A DNA stretch of 64,000 nt. It comes from Micromonospora qiuiae. Its GTDB lineage: Bacteria; Actinomycetota; Actinomycetes; Mycobacteriales; Micromonosporaceae. The DNA is taken from assembly GCF_016863555.1 (NCBI RefSeq), contig NZ_BOPC01000041.1, positions 1 to 64,000 of the forward strand, read 5' to 3'. The notes under the pieces were generated by a model, which worked only from the letters and a program-made list of their open reading frames with translations, did not search any database and had not been told where the DNA came from. Of this stretch, positions 50,154 through 59,060 are shown one piece after another (position 1 is the stretch's first letter; each line of letters starts with the position of its first letter). The position numbers and the translations under genes were made by a program.

Positions 50154-50921
50154 ATGATCGAACCCGTCCAGTTGCCCTCGCCGTGGCGGGACGTGCGGCT
50201 GACCGTCGTGGTGCCGACCTACAACGAGGCGGGCAACCTGCCGGTGCTGGTCGAGCGGCTGCTCGCCCTTCCACTGCCCGGCCTGAAGGTGCTGGTCGCC
50301 GACGACAACTCCCCCGACGGCACCGGCGAGGTCGCCGACAAGCTCGCGATCGAGCATCCCGAGCGGATCGAGGTGGTGCACCGGCCGGGCAAGGAGGGCC
50401 TCGGCCGCGCGTACGTGGACGGGATCAGCCGGGCACTCGACGGCGGCGCCGAGTACGTGGCCCAGATGGACGCCGACCTGTCCCACCCGGCGGAGGCTCT
50501 GCCGGGCATGCTCGGCGCCCTGCTCTCCACCCAGGCCGGGGTGGTCATCGGCTCACGGTACGTCCCCGGTGGCGAGTTGGACGAGAACTGGCCGCTGTAC
50601 CGGCGGGCCCTCAGCGGCTGGGCGAACCTCTACGTGCACACGCTGCTGCGGGTGCGGATCCGGGACCTGACCGCCGGCTTCAAGATCTGGCGGGCCGACG
50701 CGCTGCGCGACATCGGGCTGGAGCGGGTCCAGTCCAACGGCTACAGCTTCCAGGTCGAGATGCACTACCTCGCCACCAAGCTGGGGCACACCATCCTCGA
50801 GGTGCCGATCCGGTTCGAGGAGCGGCGTGACGGCGCCTCGAAGATGACCACCGCCACGAAGATCGAGAGTGCGCTGATGCCGTTCAAGCTCCGCAGCCGG
50901 CACCGCAACATCCAACGCTGA
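50154..50921 (+). CDS. Polyprenol monophosphomannose synthase (Ppm1/DPM1-like GT2)
   Basis: 255-residue GT2 enzyme. VVVPTYNEAGNLPVLVERL, VADDNSPDGTGEVAD and the metal-binding MDADLSHPAEALPGML are the DPM1 signature, followed by GSRYVPGGELDENWP and the C-terminal FEERRDGASKM. It transfers mannose from GDP-mannose to polyprenyl phosphate, giving the lipid-linked donor for outer PIM, lipomannan or protein mannosylation. In mycobacteria this domain is often fused to the apolipoprotein acyltransferase; here it stands alone. It is divergent from the heptose operon. Confidence 0.93.
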   Translation: MIEPVQLPSPWRDVRLTVVVPTYNEAGNLPVLVERLLALPLPGLKVLVADDNSPDGTGEVADKLAIEHPERIEVVHRPGKEGLGRAYVDGISRALDGGAEYVAQMDADLSHPAEALPGMLGALLSTQAGVVIGSRYVPGGELDENWPLYRRALSGWANLYVHTLLRVRIRDLTAGFKIWRADALRDIGLERVQSNGYSFQVEMHYLATKLGHTILEVPIRFEERRDGASKMTTATKIESALMPFKLRSRHRNIQR

Positions 50922-50934
50922 GACCGCCTCAGCG
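50916..50934. terminator. Short hairpin pairing convergent stop codons
   Basis: CGCTGAG (50916-50922) and CTCAGCG (50928-50934) form a 7-bp stem with a 5-base loop. The TGA of the plus-strand gene and the stop of the minus-strand oxidoreductase lie opposite each other in the stem, as at 16507-16550. Confidence 0.45.
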
Positions 50935-52542
50935 GTAGATGACGTGCTGGGCGGCGGCCACCGCCCGGTGGTAGACCTCGCCGGTGAGGGCCCGGTCACG
51001 GGCCAGCGCGGCCCGGGCCGCGTTCGCTCCCGGCGCGCCGTGCACCCCGCCGCCCGGATGCGCCGACGCGCTGGCCAGGAAGAGCCGGTCCACCGGTGTG
51101 TCGGCCCGCCCCAGGCCGGGGATCGGGCGCAGGAACAGCTGTTGGTACGGCGCGGCGGTGCCGCCACCGAGAGCACCGCCGACCAGGCTGGGGTTCTCCT
51201 GTTCCAACTCGGCCGGGCCGGCCACGTGCCGGCCCACGATCAGGCTCCGGAACCCGGGCGCGGCGGCCTCCAGCACCGCCTCCATCCGCTCGACGTGCCC
51301 GGCGATCTCCTCGGCCCGCCAGTCACGACGGAACGGTAGGTGGGTGTACGACCAGAGCGACTCGGTGCCCGGCGGGGAGTGGCTGGGATCGGCCACCGAC
51401 ATCTGCCCGAGCAGCAGGAACGGCTCACGGGGCAGCTCACCACGGGCCAGCGCGGCGGCGTAGTCGGTGAGCCCGGCGAGATCCGCGCCGAGGTGCACGG
51501 TGCCAACGGTGGCCAGTCGCGGGTTGCGCCACGGCACCGGTGCGGACAGCGCCCAGTCGACCTTCACCGTCGAGCCGTCCCAGCGGAAGTGCTCCAGGTC
51601 GGCGACCAGCCGGGGCGGCAGCGCCGCCGCGCCGACCAGGTCCAGGTAGAGCGCGGGCGCCGGCACGTCGGCCAGTACCGCCCGGCGGGCCCGCCACAGC
51701 CCTCCGCCGACCGTGCGTACGCCCACCGCCCGGCCCCGGGCGACCAGCACCCGGTCCACCCGGGCGCCGTAGTGGATCCGGCCGCCCCGCTCGGTCAGCC
51801 GCGCCACCAGGGCATCGGTGATCCGCTGTGCCCCGCCGGTCGGCACCGGCCAACCGACCTGCTGGCCGAGCATGGCCAGTAGCCACCCGTACAGCCCGGA
51901 GCCGGCCTCCTCGGGCGACAGGTCGGTGTGCAGGGCGCAGCCGGCCAGCAGCGCCGGTCCGCCCGCACCGGCGAACAGTTCCGCGCCGAGGCGGCGTACC
52001 GGCAGCACCATCCGCCGGGCCAGCCGCAGCCCGCCGCCGACGCGCAGCCGACGCAGCAGCCGCAGGCCGCCGCGCACCGGCGGGAACGGGGTGGTGATCA
52101 GTTCGGTCAGCGGTTCGCCGATCTGCCGCCACTGTTCGTACGCGGCCAGCCAGCGCTGGCCGTCACCGGGCGCGAACGTCTCCAGCGAGGCCGCGGTGAC
52201 CGTCGGGTCGCGGTTGAGCAGTGCCGCGCGACCGTCGGGGAACAGGTGGGCCAGCACGTCGGGGGCGTGCCGCCAGGCGAGCCCGTGGCGGTCCAGTTCC
52301 AGCCCGCGCAGCACGGGTGAGACGTAGCCGAGCGGATAGAAGGAGCTGTACAGGTCGCTGAGGTAGCCGGGCGCGGTCACCTCGGCGGAGCGCACCGCGC
52401 CACCCGGGACTCCCGTCGCCTCCAGCACCACCACGTCCCAGCCCGCGTCGGCGAGCAGGTTCGCGGCGACGAGGCCGTTGTGTCCGGCGCCCACGACCAC
52501 GGCGTCGGTCCGGTCGGAACCGGAAGAACCCCGTGAGATCAC
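50929..52542 (-). CDS. FAD-dependent oxidoreductase, phytoene desaturase/PYROXD2-like
   Basis: 537 residues. An N-terminal dinucleotide-binding fold (DAVVVGAGHNGLVAANLLADAGW, then VLEATGVPGGAVRS) and the AHPGGGVHGAPGANAARAAL C-terminal FAD motif define the phytoene-desaturase-like family (human PYROXD2 group). Such enzymes act on carotenoids or unknown lipids; no carotenoid genes are adjacent. GTG 52542 has a TAGCGT box six bases upstream, indicating leaderless transcription. Confidence 0.9.
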   Translation of the reverse strand: MISRGSSGSDRTDAVVVGAGHNGLVAANLLADAGWDVVVLEATGVPGGAVRSAEVTAPGYLSDLYSSFYPLGYVSPVLRGLELDRHGLAWRHAPDVLAHLFPDGRAALLNRDPTVTAASLETFAPGDGQRWLAAYEQWRQIGEPLTELITTPFPPVRGGLRLLRRLRVGGGLRLARRMVLPVRRLGAELFAGAGGPALLAGCALHTDLSPEEAGSGLYGWLLAMLGQQVGWPVPTGGAQRITDALVARLTERGGRIHYGARVDRVLVARGRAVGVRTVGGGLWRARRAVLADVPAPALYLDLVGAAALPPRLVADLEHFRWDGSTVKVDWALSAPVPWRNPRLATVGTVHLGADLAGLTDYAAALARGELPREPFLLLGQMSVADPSHSPPGTESLWSYTHLPFRRDWRAEEIAGHVERMEAVLEAAAPGFRSLIVGRHVAGPAELEQENPSLVGGALGGGTAAPYQQLFLRPIPGLGRADTPVDRLFLASASAHPGGGVHGAPGANAARAALARDRALTGEVYHRAVAAAQHVIYR

Positions 52543-52554
52543 TCAAGGACGCTA
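52543..52554 (-). promoter_or_regulatory. Putative leaderless promoter -10 box for the FAD oxidoreductase
   Basis: On the minus strand TAGCGT (52554-52549), then CCTTGA, then the GTG start. Same hexamer as before the ABC ATPase gene at 2724. Confidence 0.45.
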
Positions 52555-52611
52555 CCCCAGCGGCGACCGGGCGAAACGTTTGTCTGCGGCGGGTCGGGGC
52601 ATCCACCGCCC

Positions 52612-54045
52612 ATGTACACGGTTGCGCAGCTCATGGGTGGCGTGTGGGGGGCCGGCGGCGAGGCCGGTGAACTGGTGGTGCACGACCCGGCCGACGGCGC
52701 CCCGGTGACCCGCGCGCCGATGGCGACCCCCGACGAGGTGGGCAAGGCGGTGGCGGCGGCCCGCGAGATGGCGGCGGAATGGGCGGGCAGCGCCGTGGCC
52801 GAGCGCGCCGCCGCGCTGCACCGGGCGGCCGACGCGGTCGCCGAGGCCGCCGACGAGCTTGCCCGGGCCACCACCGCGGAGATGGGCAAGCCCCTCGCCG
52901 ACGCGCGCGGCGGCGTCGAGGCCGGCATCGCGACTCTGCGGCAGTACGCCGAACTCGCCCCGGCCCGCGGCGGACGCACCCTGCACGGCGATCCCGCCGC
53001 GCTCGACTTCATGGCACCGCAGCCGCGGGGCGTGGTCGCCGTCATCACCCCGTGGAACGACCCGGTCGCCGTCTCGTGCGGGTTGCTCGGCGCGGCCCTG
53101 GTCACCGGGAACGTGGTGGTGCACAAGCCGAGCGAGCGCACCCCGGCGACCGGCTGGTTGCTGGCCCGCGCGCTCGACTCCGCGCTGCCGGCGGGGGTGC
53201 TGTCGCTGCTGACCGGCGGGCCGGAGACCGGTGCGGTGCTCGCCGCCGCGGAGGTGGACGTGGTGGCGCAGGTGGGTTCCACCGCCACCGGCCGGGCGAT
53301 CGCCACCGCTGCCGCCGGGACCGGCGCGAAGGTGCTGCTGGAGAACGGCGGCAGCGACCCGCTGATCGTGGACGCCGACGTCGACCCGGTCTGGGCCGCC
53401 GCGCAGGCGGCCCAGGGCGCGTTCGCCAACGCGGGGCAGATCTGCGTGGCGGTGGAGCGCATCTACGTCCACCGCGACATCGCCGAGGACTTCGTGGCCG
53501 CGCTGGTCGACCGGGCCGCCGCGCTGCGGGTCGGACCCGGACGGGACCCGGGCACCGAGATGGGCCCGCTGGTCGACCGGCGCCACCGCGACGGGGTGCA
53601 CGGGCAGGTCACCGCAGCGGTGGCCGAGGGGGCGCGGATCCGCGTCGGCGGCACACTGATCGACGGTCCGGGCGCCTTCTATCCCGCCACAGTGGTCGAC
53701 GACTGCCGGCACGACATGGCGCTGGTCCGGGAGGAGACCTTCGGCCCGGTCGCGCCGGTGGTGGTGGTCGACTCGTTCAGCGAGGCGTTGCGATGCGCGG
53801 CCGACTCGCCGTACGGGCTGGCCGCGACCGTGCTGACCGGTTCGATGAGCCACGCCCAGCGGGCCTGGCGGGAACTTCCGACCGGCACCGTCAAGGTCAA
53901 CGCGGTCTTCGGTGGCGCCCCGGCCGGTGCCGCCCATCCGCGCCGCGGCAGCGGTCAGGGCTTCGGTTACGGGCCGGAACTGCTCGACGAGTTCACCGCC
54001 GTCAAGGCGGTGCACATCGAGGCGCCCGGCGGCGGGCACTGGTGA
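52612..54045 (+). CDS. Aldehyde dehydrogenase family protein
   Basis: 477-residue NAD(P)-dependent dehydrogenase. The catalytic Cys is in NAGQICVAVERIYV, the general base Glu in VLLENGGSDPLIVDAD, and the cofactor-binding VGSTATGRAIATAAAG loop precedes them. It resembles succinate-semialdehyde dehydrogenase-type enzymes, but the substrate cannot be read. It is divergent from the FAD oxidoreductase gene with a 69-base gap, so a shared aldehyde-related pathway is possible. Confidence 0.93.
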   Translation: MYTVAQLMGGVWGAGGEAGELVVHDPADGAPVTRAPMATPDEVGKAVAAAREMAAEWAGSAVAERAAALHRAADAVAEAADELARATTAEMGKPLADARGGVEAGIATLRQYAELAPARGGRTLHGDPAALDFMAPQPRGVVAVITPWNDPVAVSCGLLGAALVTGNVVVHKPSERTPATGWLLARALDSALPAGVLSLLTGGPETGAVLAAAEVDVVAQVGSTATGRAIATAAAGTGAKVLLENGGSDPLIVDADVDPVWAAAQAAQGAFANAGQICVAVERIYVHRDIAEDFVAALVDRAAALRVGPGRDPGTEMGPLVDRRHRDGVHGQVTAAVAEGARIRVGGTLIDGPGAFYPATVVDDCRHDMALVREETFGPVAPVVVVDSFSEALRCAADSPYGLAATVLTGSMSHAQRAWRELPTGTVKVNAVFGGAPAGAAHPRRGSGQGFGYGPELLDEFTAVKAVHIEAPGGGHW

Positions 54046-54122
54046 GGCACCGCGCTGGCCGGACGGCACCCGACACGGGCGCACCCGGCCCCGCGCCGCA
54101 GATGATACCTACCCCCGCACCG

Positions 54123-54193
54123 CCTTTGCTCTGCTTCACCGCACGCAACGAGAACCGGCCGAAACCATTGCGTGAGTTGAAGCAGAGCAAAGG
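54123..54193. terminator. Long inverted repeat (family B, copy 2) between convergent genes
   Basis: Arms 54123-54148 and 54168-54193 pair over 26 bases with two mismatches, loop 19 bases. Outer sequence CCTTTGCTCTGCTTCA matches copy 1 at 17847-17915. It lies between the aldehyde dehydrogenase and the ChaB-like gene. Confidence 0.65.
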
Positions 54194-54270
54194 CAGCGAG
54201 ACGGGGACCTTCGGTCGGCCCCTGATCCGACCCGTACGCTCGGATCAGGGGCCCATCGGCCCACGGCGAG

Positions 54271-54672
54271 TCAGTCGCCGCGGGCCTTGCGGGTCTGCCG
54301 GTCGTTGGCCTTCTGGATGGCCTTGACCAGTTCCGGCTTGGACATGCTCGATCGTCCCCGCACGTCCAGCTCGCGGGCGACCTCCATGAGGTGCGCCTTG
54401 GGGGCGTTCGCGTCCACACCCCCGGCGGTGGGCGCCCGCCGCTCCGGGCCGCCGCCCGCGGCCTGGGGATCACTCGGCCCCGTGCGGCCCTTGGGCTCCC
54501 AGTGGTCGCCCACCTTCTCGAACTTGTGCTTGACGGCGGCGAACGCGGTCCGGTGCGCCCGCTCCCCCTCGCCGTACGTCTCGACCGCGGAATCGTGCGT
54601 CTTCTCCCAGGTCCGCTGGGCCTTCTCCGGGGAGCGCCGCAGCGTGCTGGGTAGTACCTCGCGCCCGGGCAT
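54271..54672 (-). CDS. ChaB domain protein with Rho-N (SAP-like) C-terminus
   Basis: 133 residues. The N-terminal half is a ChaB domain (LPSTLRRSPEKAQRTWEKTHDSA through FAAVKHKFEKVGDHWEPKG), named for the E. coli cation transport regulator, and the last 50 residues (KAHLMEVARELDVRGRSSMSK, then PELVKAIQKAN) are a Rho N-terminal/SAP-like nucleic-acid-binding helix pair. Function unknown; likely a small DNA/RNA-associated stress protein. ATG 54672 has GGAGG six bases upstream. Divergent from the BrkB-like gene. Confidence 0.87.
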   Translation of the reverse strand: MPGREVLPSTLRRSPEKAQRTWEKTHDSAVETYGEGERAHRTAFAAVKHKFEKVGDHWEPKGRTGPSDPQAAGGGPERRAPTAGGVDANAPKAHLMEVARELDVRGRSSMSKPELVKAIQKANDRQTRKARGD

Positions 54673-54824
54673 CTCGAACCTCCTCCGTGTGCGAGCGATT
54701 CCCTGTGGCGTTCCCGCTGCCGTCGCCGGCAAACCTCTGGGCCGGTTTGCCCGAGGTCGGGGCCGGGTACCGGCGCCGACACCGGCGCGCGGCGCAGGCG
54801 CCGGCCGCACGACAGGAGACCGCT

Positions 54825-55802
54825 ATGACGACGACCGACCCCGAGACCACGACCGCCGACGCGCCGGTGTCGCCGCTGCCCGACATCCGCCAGTTGCGCT
54901 GGCGGACCTGGCGGGGTGTGCTGGTCCGCAGCGGGCGCAACTATCTGCGGGACAACTGCACCGACTGGGCCGCCGCGCTCACCTACTACGGAGTGCTGGC
55001 GCTCTTCCCGTCCGCCGTCGTGGTGGTCGCCCTGGTCGGGCTGGTCTCCGACGGCGAACGCACCGTCGACACGGTGCTGGACCTGGCTCGGGACGTCGGT
55101 GCCGGCTCGGTGGTGGCGAACGAGAGCTTCGTCGGGGTGACCCGGAGGGTGGTGGACCAGAACAGCTCGGCCGGGGTCCTGCTCAGCTTCGGTCTGCTCG
55201 GCGCCCTCTGGTCGGCCTCGAATTTCATCGCCTCGTTCACCCGCGCGTCGAACGCGATCTACGGCGTGACGGAGGGGCGGCCGGTGTGGCGGCTGCGCCC
55301 GATCCAGATCGGCCTCGCGGCGCTGTCGCTGGTGTTGCTCGCCACGGTGGCGGCCGGCCTGATCGTCAGCGGCCCGGTCGCCGACGCGGTCGGCAACCTC
55401 GTTGGAGCAGGTGACGCGGCGCGTACGGCCTGGGCCGTGGCCAAGTGGCCGGCCCTGGCGTTGATCGCGATGCTGTTGCTGTCCCTGCTGTTCTGGGCCG
55501 CGCCGAACGTCCGCCAGCCGCGGTTCCGGTGGCTCACCCCCGGCGGGGCGGTCGCCCTGGCCGCCTGGACGCTCGGCTCCTTCGGTTTCGGCCTGTACGT
55601 GGCGAACTTCGGCTCGTACGACGCCACCTACGGCAGCCTGGGCGCCGTCATCGCCTTCCTGGTCTGGCTCTACCTGTCCAATTCCGCACTGATGCTCGGC
55701 GTGCAGATCAACGCCGAACTTCAGCGTGGCCGGCTGCTCCAGTCGGGTGCGGCCGACGCCGAGGAACCGGTGCTGAAGCCGCGTTCACCGGCCGGTTCGT
55801 GA
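54825..55802 (+). CDS. YihY/BrkB family inner-membrane protein
   Basis: 325 residues, six membrane helices. Diagnostic are NCTDWAAALTYYGVLALFPS near residue 50, the LWSASNFIASFTRASNAIYG segment, and the terminal YATYGSLGAVIAFLVWLYLSN-like helix (here DATYGSLGAVI, then FLVWLYLSNSALMLG). The family was once thought to be ribonuclease BN; transport or export roles are proposed. AGGAG precedes the ATG. It starts a run of plus-strand stress or membrane genes. Confidence 0.9.
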   Translation: MTTTDPETTTADAPVSPLPDIRQLRWRTWRGVLVRSGRNYLRDNCTDWAAALTYYGVLALFPSAVVVVALVGLVSDGERTVDTVLDLARDVGAGSVVANESFVGVTRRVVDQNSSAGVLLSFGLLGALWSASNFIASFTRASNAIYGVTEGRPVWRLRPIQIGLAALSLVLLATVAAGLIVSGPVADAVGNLVGAGDAARTAWAVAKWPALALIAMLLLSLLFWAAPNVRQPRFRWLTPGGAVALAAWTLGSFGFGLYVANFGSYDATYGSLGAVIAFLVWLYLSNSALMLGVQINAELQRGRLLQSGAADAEEPVLKPRSPAGS

Positions 55803-55848
55803 CGGCTTGCCGGGTTTACCGCCCGCCGGCTCGGGTAGCGCAGAAGGC

Positions 55849-56265
55849 ATGGATCGCGGCAACAGCAAGCACGCACCGAGGGTCGACGAGCAGATGAGCC
55901 AGGAGGTCAGCGGTCTCGTGCAGGGGCCGGGGACCGGCGGCTCACGGGTCGACGAGTTCCGGGTGCCGGAACCCGCCGGTGAGGACCAGCCGGAGCCCAC
56001 CACCGCTCCGGCCGGCGACCTGCGCAGCGGCAACCCACAGGGAATGACCTCGGAGGATGTCGAGGCACGCAGCCGGCTCGGGCGGTTCATCACGATGACC
56101 GCGCTGCCCGGTGACCGGGCCACGTTGCTCGCCAACGCGCGGGACAACGAGGCGCCGGACGACGTGCTCGCCGAGTTGGAGCGCCTGCCGGAGGGCACCC
56201 GCTACCAGACGGTGTCCGAGGTGTGGGCCGCGCTCGGCCACAAGAACGAGACGACGCGCTGGTGA
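55849..56265 (+). CDS. DUF2795 protein
   Basis: 138 residues: a low-complexity acidic N-terminus (about 1-70, with PAGEDQPEPTTAPAGDL) and a C-terminal DUF2795 domain (LGRFITMTALPGDRATLLANA, then LPEGTRYQTVSEVWAALG). Small proteins of this type are widespread in actinobacteria and often near stress genes; function unknown. It starts 46 bases after the BrkB-like gene and precedes the SRPBCC gene in the same direction. Confidence 0.83.
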   Translation: MDRGNSKHAPRVDEQMSQEVSGLVQGPGTGGSRVDEFRVPEPAGEDQPEPTTAPAGDLRSGNPQGMTSEDVEARSRLGRFITMTALPGDRATLLANARDNEAPDDVLAELERLPEGTRYQTVSEVWAALGHKNETTRW

Positions 56266-56305
56266 GGCGGGCCGTCCGGGTCCGCCGGCGCAGAAAGGAA
56301 TGCTG

Positions 56306-56767
56306 ATGAGTGGCGTTACCGAACATGTCGACGTGGCCGTCCCGGTGCGGACGGCGTACGACCAGTGGACGCAGTTCGAGGAGTTCCCCCAATTCATGGA
56401 GGGCGTGGAGGAGGTTCGCCAGCTCTCCGACAAGATGACCCACTGGACGGTCGAGATCGCCGGCGTCAAGCGCGAGTTCGACGCCGAGATCACCGAGCAG
56501 TTGCCGGACGAACGGATCGCCTGGCGCTCGACCGGCGGCACCACGCACGCCGGAGTGGTGACCTTCCACCGGTTGGACGAGAACAGCAGCCGGGTGAGCC
56601 TCCAGTTGGAGTTCGACCCGCACGGCGTCGTCGAGCAGGCCGGCGACAAGCTCGGCGTGGTCGATCGCCGGGCCAAGGGTGACCTGCAACGCTTCAAGCA
56701 GTTCATCGAGCGCCGTGGCCAGGAGACCGGTGCCTGGCGCGGCACGATCGAACGTCCCGTCCCCTGA
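56306..56767 (+). CDS. SRPBCC (polyketide cyclase/dehydrase-like) protein
   Basis: 153 residues with the helix-grip START-like fold: VTEHVDVAVPVRTAYDQWTQ, FPQFMEGVEEVRQL, and FDAEITEQLPDERIAWRSTGG. It binds a hydrophobic ligand; the exact molecule is unknown. ATG 56306 has AAAGGA upstream. It ends at a 9-bp terminator hairpin. Family members near DUF2795 and BrkB genes suggest a general stress context. Confidence 0.88.
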   Translation: MSGVTEHVDVAVPVRTAYDQWTQFEEFPQFMEGVEEVRQLSDKMTHWTVEIAGVKREFDAEITEQLPDERIAWRSTGGTTHAGVVTFHRLDENSSRVSLQLEFDPHGVVEQAGDKLGVVDRRAKGDLQRFKQFIERRGQETGAWRGTIERPVP

Positions 56768-56786
56768 TCCCCACCCGATGCACAGC

Positions 56787-56813
56787 AGGCCGCCGCCGAA
56801 CTGTCGGCGGCCT
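56787..56813 (+). terminator. 9-bp hairpin after the SRPBCC gene
   Basis: AGGCCGCCG (56787-56795) pairs with CGGCGGCCT (56805-56813), loop 9 bases, starting 20 bases after the stop. It is a likely intrinsic terminator. Confidence 0.55.
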
Positions 56814-56883
56814 CCACACATCCTCACCGCCGGCCTCCACGCCCCAGCGGTTTGGGGCATGGGGGTGGGGGTACGGCGATGGT

Positions 56884-57141
56884 ATGAGCGACAACAGGGT
56901 GTGGCGTAACGAGGAGCAGCTTCCGCTGGAGGAGTTGGAACGGGCCGTCGCCCGGTCCACGCTCGACGGGCAGGCCGACGACGTGACCGGCAACGACGCC
57001 GGCGAGGAGGCCGCCTTCGGGCACGGCCCGGAGGCGGCCGACCGTGGCGGCGAGGTGCGGGGCGCCGGTCGTGAGCCCACCGACCGGGATCGGGCGTACC
57101 GCCCCTCCACCACCGGCCGCACCGGCCCCGACACGCTCTGA
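56884..57141 (+). CDS. Small acidic hypothetical protein
   Basis: 85 residues, no membrane segment, rich in Asp, Glu, Arg and Gly (LPLEELERAVARSTLDGQADD, then DRGGEVRGAGREPTDRDRAY). No recognised domain; it looks intrinsically disordered. ATG 56884 lies 70 bases after the terminator. It may be a small stress protein, like its neighbours; the function is not inferable. Confidence 0.55.
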   Translation: MSDNRVWRNEEQLPLEELERAVARSTLDGQADDVTGNDAGEEAAFGHGPEAADRGGEVRGAGREPTDRDRAYRPSTTGRTGPDTL

Positions 57142-57252
57142 CGTTCGGGCGGGGCGTGGTGCAGTACCCGAATGGGTGTTGTTGTGGACAGGTCGGCCAG
57201 AATCGGCCGTTCGGCTGACGGCAACGGCGGCATCGCGCGCAAGACTTTCGGA

Positions 57253-57465
57253 ATGCATCAGGGCTCCGGCTTCCTCACCACGCGTCAGCGTCGCCTGGCC
57301 TGGCTCGGCTTCCTTCTCGCCGCCGTCCAGGCCCCTGTCTCCGCCAAGCTGGTCGGGGACAGTTCCTGGCTGTTCAGCCTCTGCGTCGCCCTGATGGTGG
57401 CCACCGTGATCATCGCCGACGACGCTGCTCGCCGTCGCCCCGCCGACGCCCGCTCCTCGGACTGA
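57253..57465 (+). CDS. Small membrane protein
   Basis: 70 residues from ATG 57253 (MHQGSGFLTTRQRRLAWLG); an upstream ATG at 57172 would give 97 but adds only low-complexity sequence. Two membrane helices (LAWLGFLLAAVQAPVSA and LFSLCVALMVATVIIA) and a polar basic tail (DDAARRRPADARSSD). Function unknown. Confidence 0.55.
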   Translation: MHQGSGFLTTRQRRLAWLGFLLAAVQAPVSAKLVGDSSWLFSLCVALMVATVIIADDAARRRPADARSSD

Positions 57466-57585
57466 TCCCCGGTCCGGGCGCGCTGTCCGGTCCGTGCCGG
57501 CTCGATCCTGCCGGTCAGCCGCCGTCGACCGGTGGAGGACCCCTGACCGGCCGAGCGGCCGAGGTCACGGCCGGTGGTCGTTGGC

Positions 57586-57599
57586 TAGATTTGCTCCCC
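57586..57599 (+). promoter_or_regulatory. Putative leaderless promoter -10 box
   Basis: TAGATT at 57586-57591, eight bases before the ATG at 57600. No ribosome-binding site separates them. Confidence 0.4.
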
Positions 57600-57980
57600 A
57601 TGCGCGTGCCGTCGTCCAACCGGGTCTCCGCCCGCACCGCCGTCGACTCGGCGCGGTCCACCCTGGTGACGCTCACCAACGCGGTGGGCCTCGACGGACT
57701 CGCCGCCGCCACCCGCCTGCCCGGTCTACGCGCCGCGATCGACCAGCACGCCGCGGCCGTACGGGACAGTCTGCACGGCCACCGGCGGCCCCTGAGCGCC
57801 GCGGCCCTCGCCGGCTACGCCGAGGGAATCCGGTCCGTCGCGCAGGAACACGGCTGGCAGCCGCCCGCCGGCCCGGTGGAGGAGTGGTCGGAGGCGGACT
57901 GGGTGCTGGTGCGCCTGCTCGCGGTCTGCGCGCTGGCCGCCGGTCTGGACGCACCCGCGCCGCAGCCGCCCCCATTGTGA
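57600..57980 (+). CDS. Hypothetical protein (DUF6401-like)
   Basis: 126 residues, alpha-helical. Segments SARSTLVTLTNAVGLDGLAA, HAAAVRDSLHGHRRPLSAAAL and EEWSEADWVLVRLLAVCALA resemble the DUF6401 proteins of Micromonosporaceae, which are sometimes labelled natural-product-related without evidence; I assign this from memory with caution. No catalytic motif is visible. Start ATG 57600 follows a TAGATT box. It converges on the MscS-TM gene with about 65 bases between. Confidence 0.65.
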   Translation: MRVPSSNRVSARTAVDSARSTLVTLTNAVGLDGLAAATRLPGLRAAIDQHAAAVRDSLHGHRRPLSAAALAGYAEGIRSVAQEHGWQPPAGPVEEWSEADWVLVRLLAVCALAAGLDAPAPQPPPL

Positions 57981-58046
57981 TGGCAGGGAACGGGCGCCCG
58001 CCGGTGGCGGACACCCGTCCCGCGTCGCGCGCGCCCGGCCACGCCG

Positions 58047-58883
58047 TCACTGGCGACGGGGCTGGTCGCCCATGTTCCCGGACTGGTGGGTGCTGCGCCC
58101 ACCGGCCATCGCCTGGCTGGGTTCGGCGCCGGCCCGGTCGGCCATCTGCCGTTGCATGTCGCCCCGGCCGGCTGCGGCGCCCTGCTGCTGTTCCCGGACC
58201 GCACGCGACTCGTCGGCGATCCGGTTGAGCCAACCTTCCCAGCGGTGCTGCATCGGTCGGACCAGACCGCCACCGACACCGACGATCAGGATGCCGGCCA
58301 CTGTGGCGAGGACCGCGACCAGCACCGGTGTGGTCACGGTGGTGGCGATACCCACCTGGTTCAGCGCGGCGATCACACCCAGCGCGATGACGAAGACCGC
58401 CGCCAGGTCGGCCAGGATCTTGCCGTACGACAGGCCGCCCAGTGCCCCGCTGACGATGTCCCGTACCGCGTTGGCGATCGCGAAGGCGATCACCACGATG
58501 ACGATCGCCACGAAGGCTCGCGGCAGCCAGGCCACCACGCCCGCGATCAGGTTGCTGATGGCGTTGGGTCCCCAGACTCCGAACGCGAACTGCAGCGTGA
58601 ACAGCAGCACCGCGTAGTACGCCAGCCTCGCCAGGATGTCGCTGGCGTCGTACCTGGTCCGTTCCAGGGCCCGCTTGATGCCGCCCCGTTCGACCGCCCG
58701 GTCGAACCCCACCCGTTCCAGGGCCGCGTCGACGATCTTGAGCACAGCTCTGGCGATGAGCCACCCGATCACCAGGATCGCGATGAACGCGATGGCCCTG
58801 GGCACGAACAGCAGCACCGACCGCCACATGTCGGCCACGGCGGTACCGATGTTGACCTGCCTGGCCGCAAGGGTTTCCGGCAT
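58047..58883 (-). CDS. MscS-like transmembrane-helix repeat protein
   Basis: 278 residues. It resembles the TM_helix (PF05552) proteins: five or so membrane helices with the repeat pattern PRAIAFIAILVIGWLIARAVLK and PRAFVAIVIVVIAFAIANAVR, each with a conserved Gly/Ala face, but lacking the MscS beta domain. A cytoplasmic tail (about 215-278) is charged and Gln-rich. It probably forms or regulates a mechanosensitive channel. The 190-base gap upstream holds the divergent SpoIIE promoter. Confidence 0.87.
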   Translation of the reverse strand: MPETLAARQVNIGTAVADMWRSVLLFVPRAIAFIAILVIGWLIARAVLKIVDAALERVGFDRAVERGGIKRALERTRYDASDILARLAYYAVLLFTLQFAFGVWGPNAISNLIAGVVAWLPRAFVAIVIVVIAFAIANAVRDIVSGALGGLSYGKILADLAAVFVIALGVIAALNQVGIATTVTTPVLVAVLATVAGILIVGVGGGLVRPMQHRWEGWLNRIADESRAVREQQQGAAAGRGDMQRQMADRAGAEPSQAMAGGRSTHQSGNMGDQPRRQ

Positions 58884-59060
58884 GATGTCCCTCCTGTCGC
58901 ATGGTCTGCCCCGCGCGCTTACCCCAACGCCGGGACGGCACGCCGCGTCGATCGCCTACTTTTTCTCGACAGGACCCAACAGAACGGCCCTGAACTGGCT
59001 TTTTGTCCCTATCTCGACGGCTTCGACCATGATCGGAATCGTTGGCTGAACGGGTCGGGT

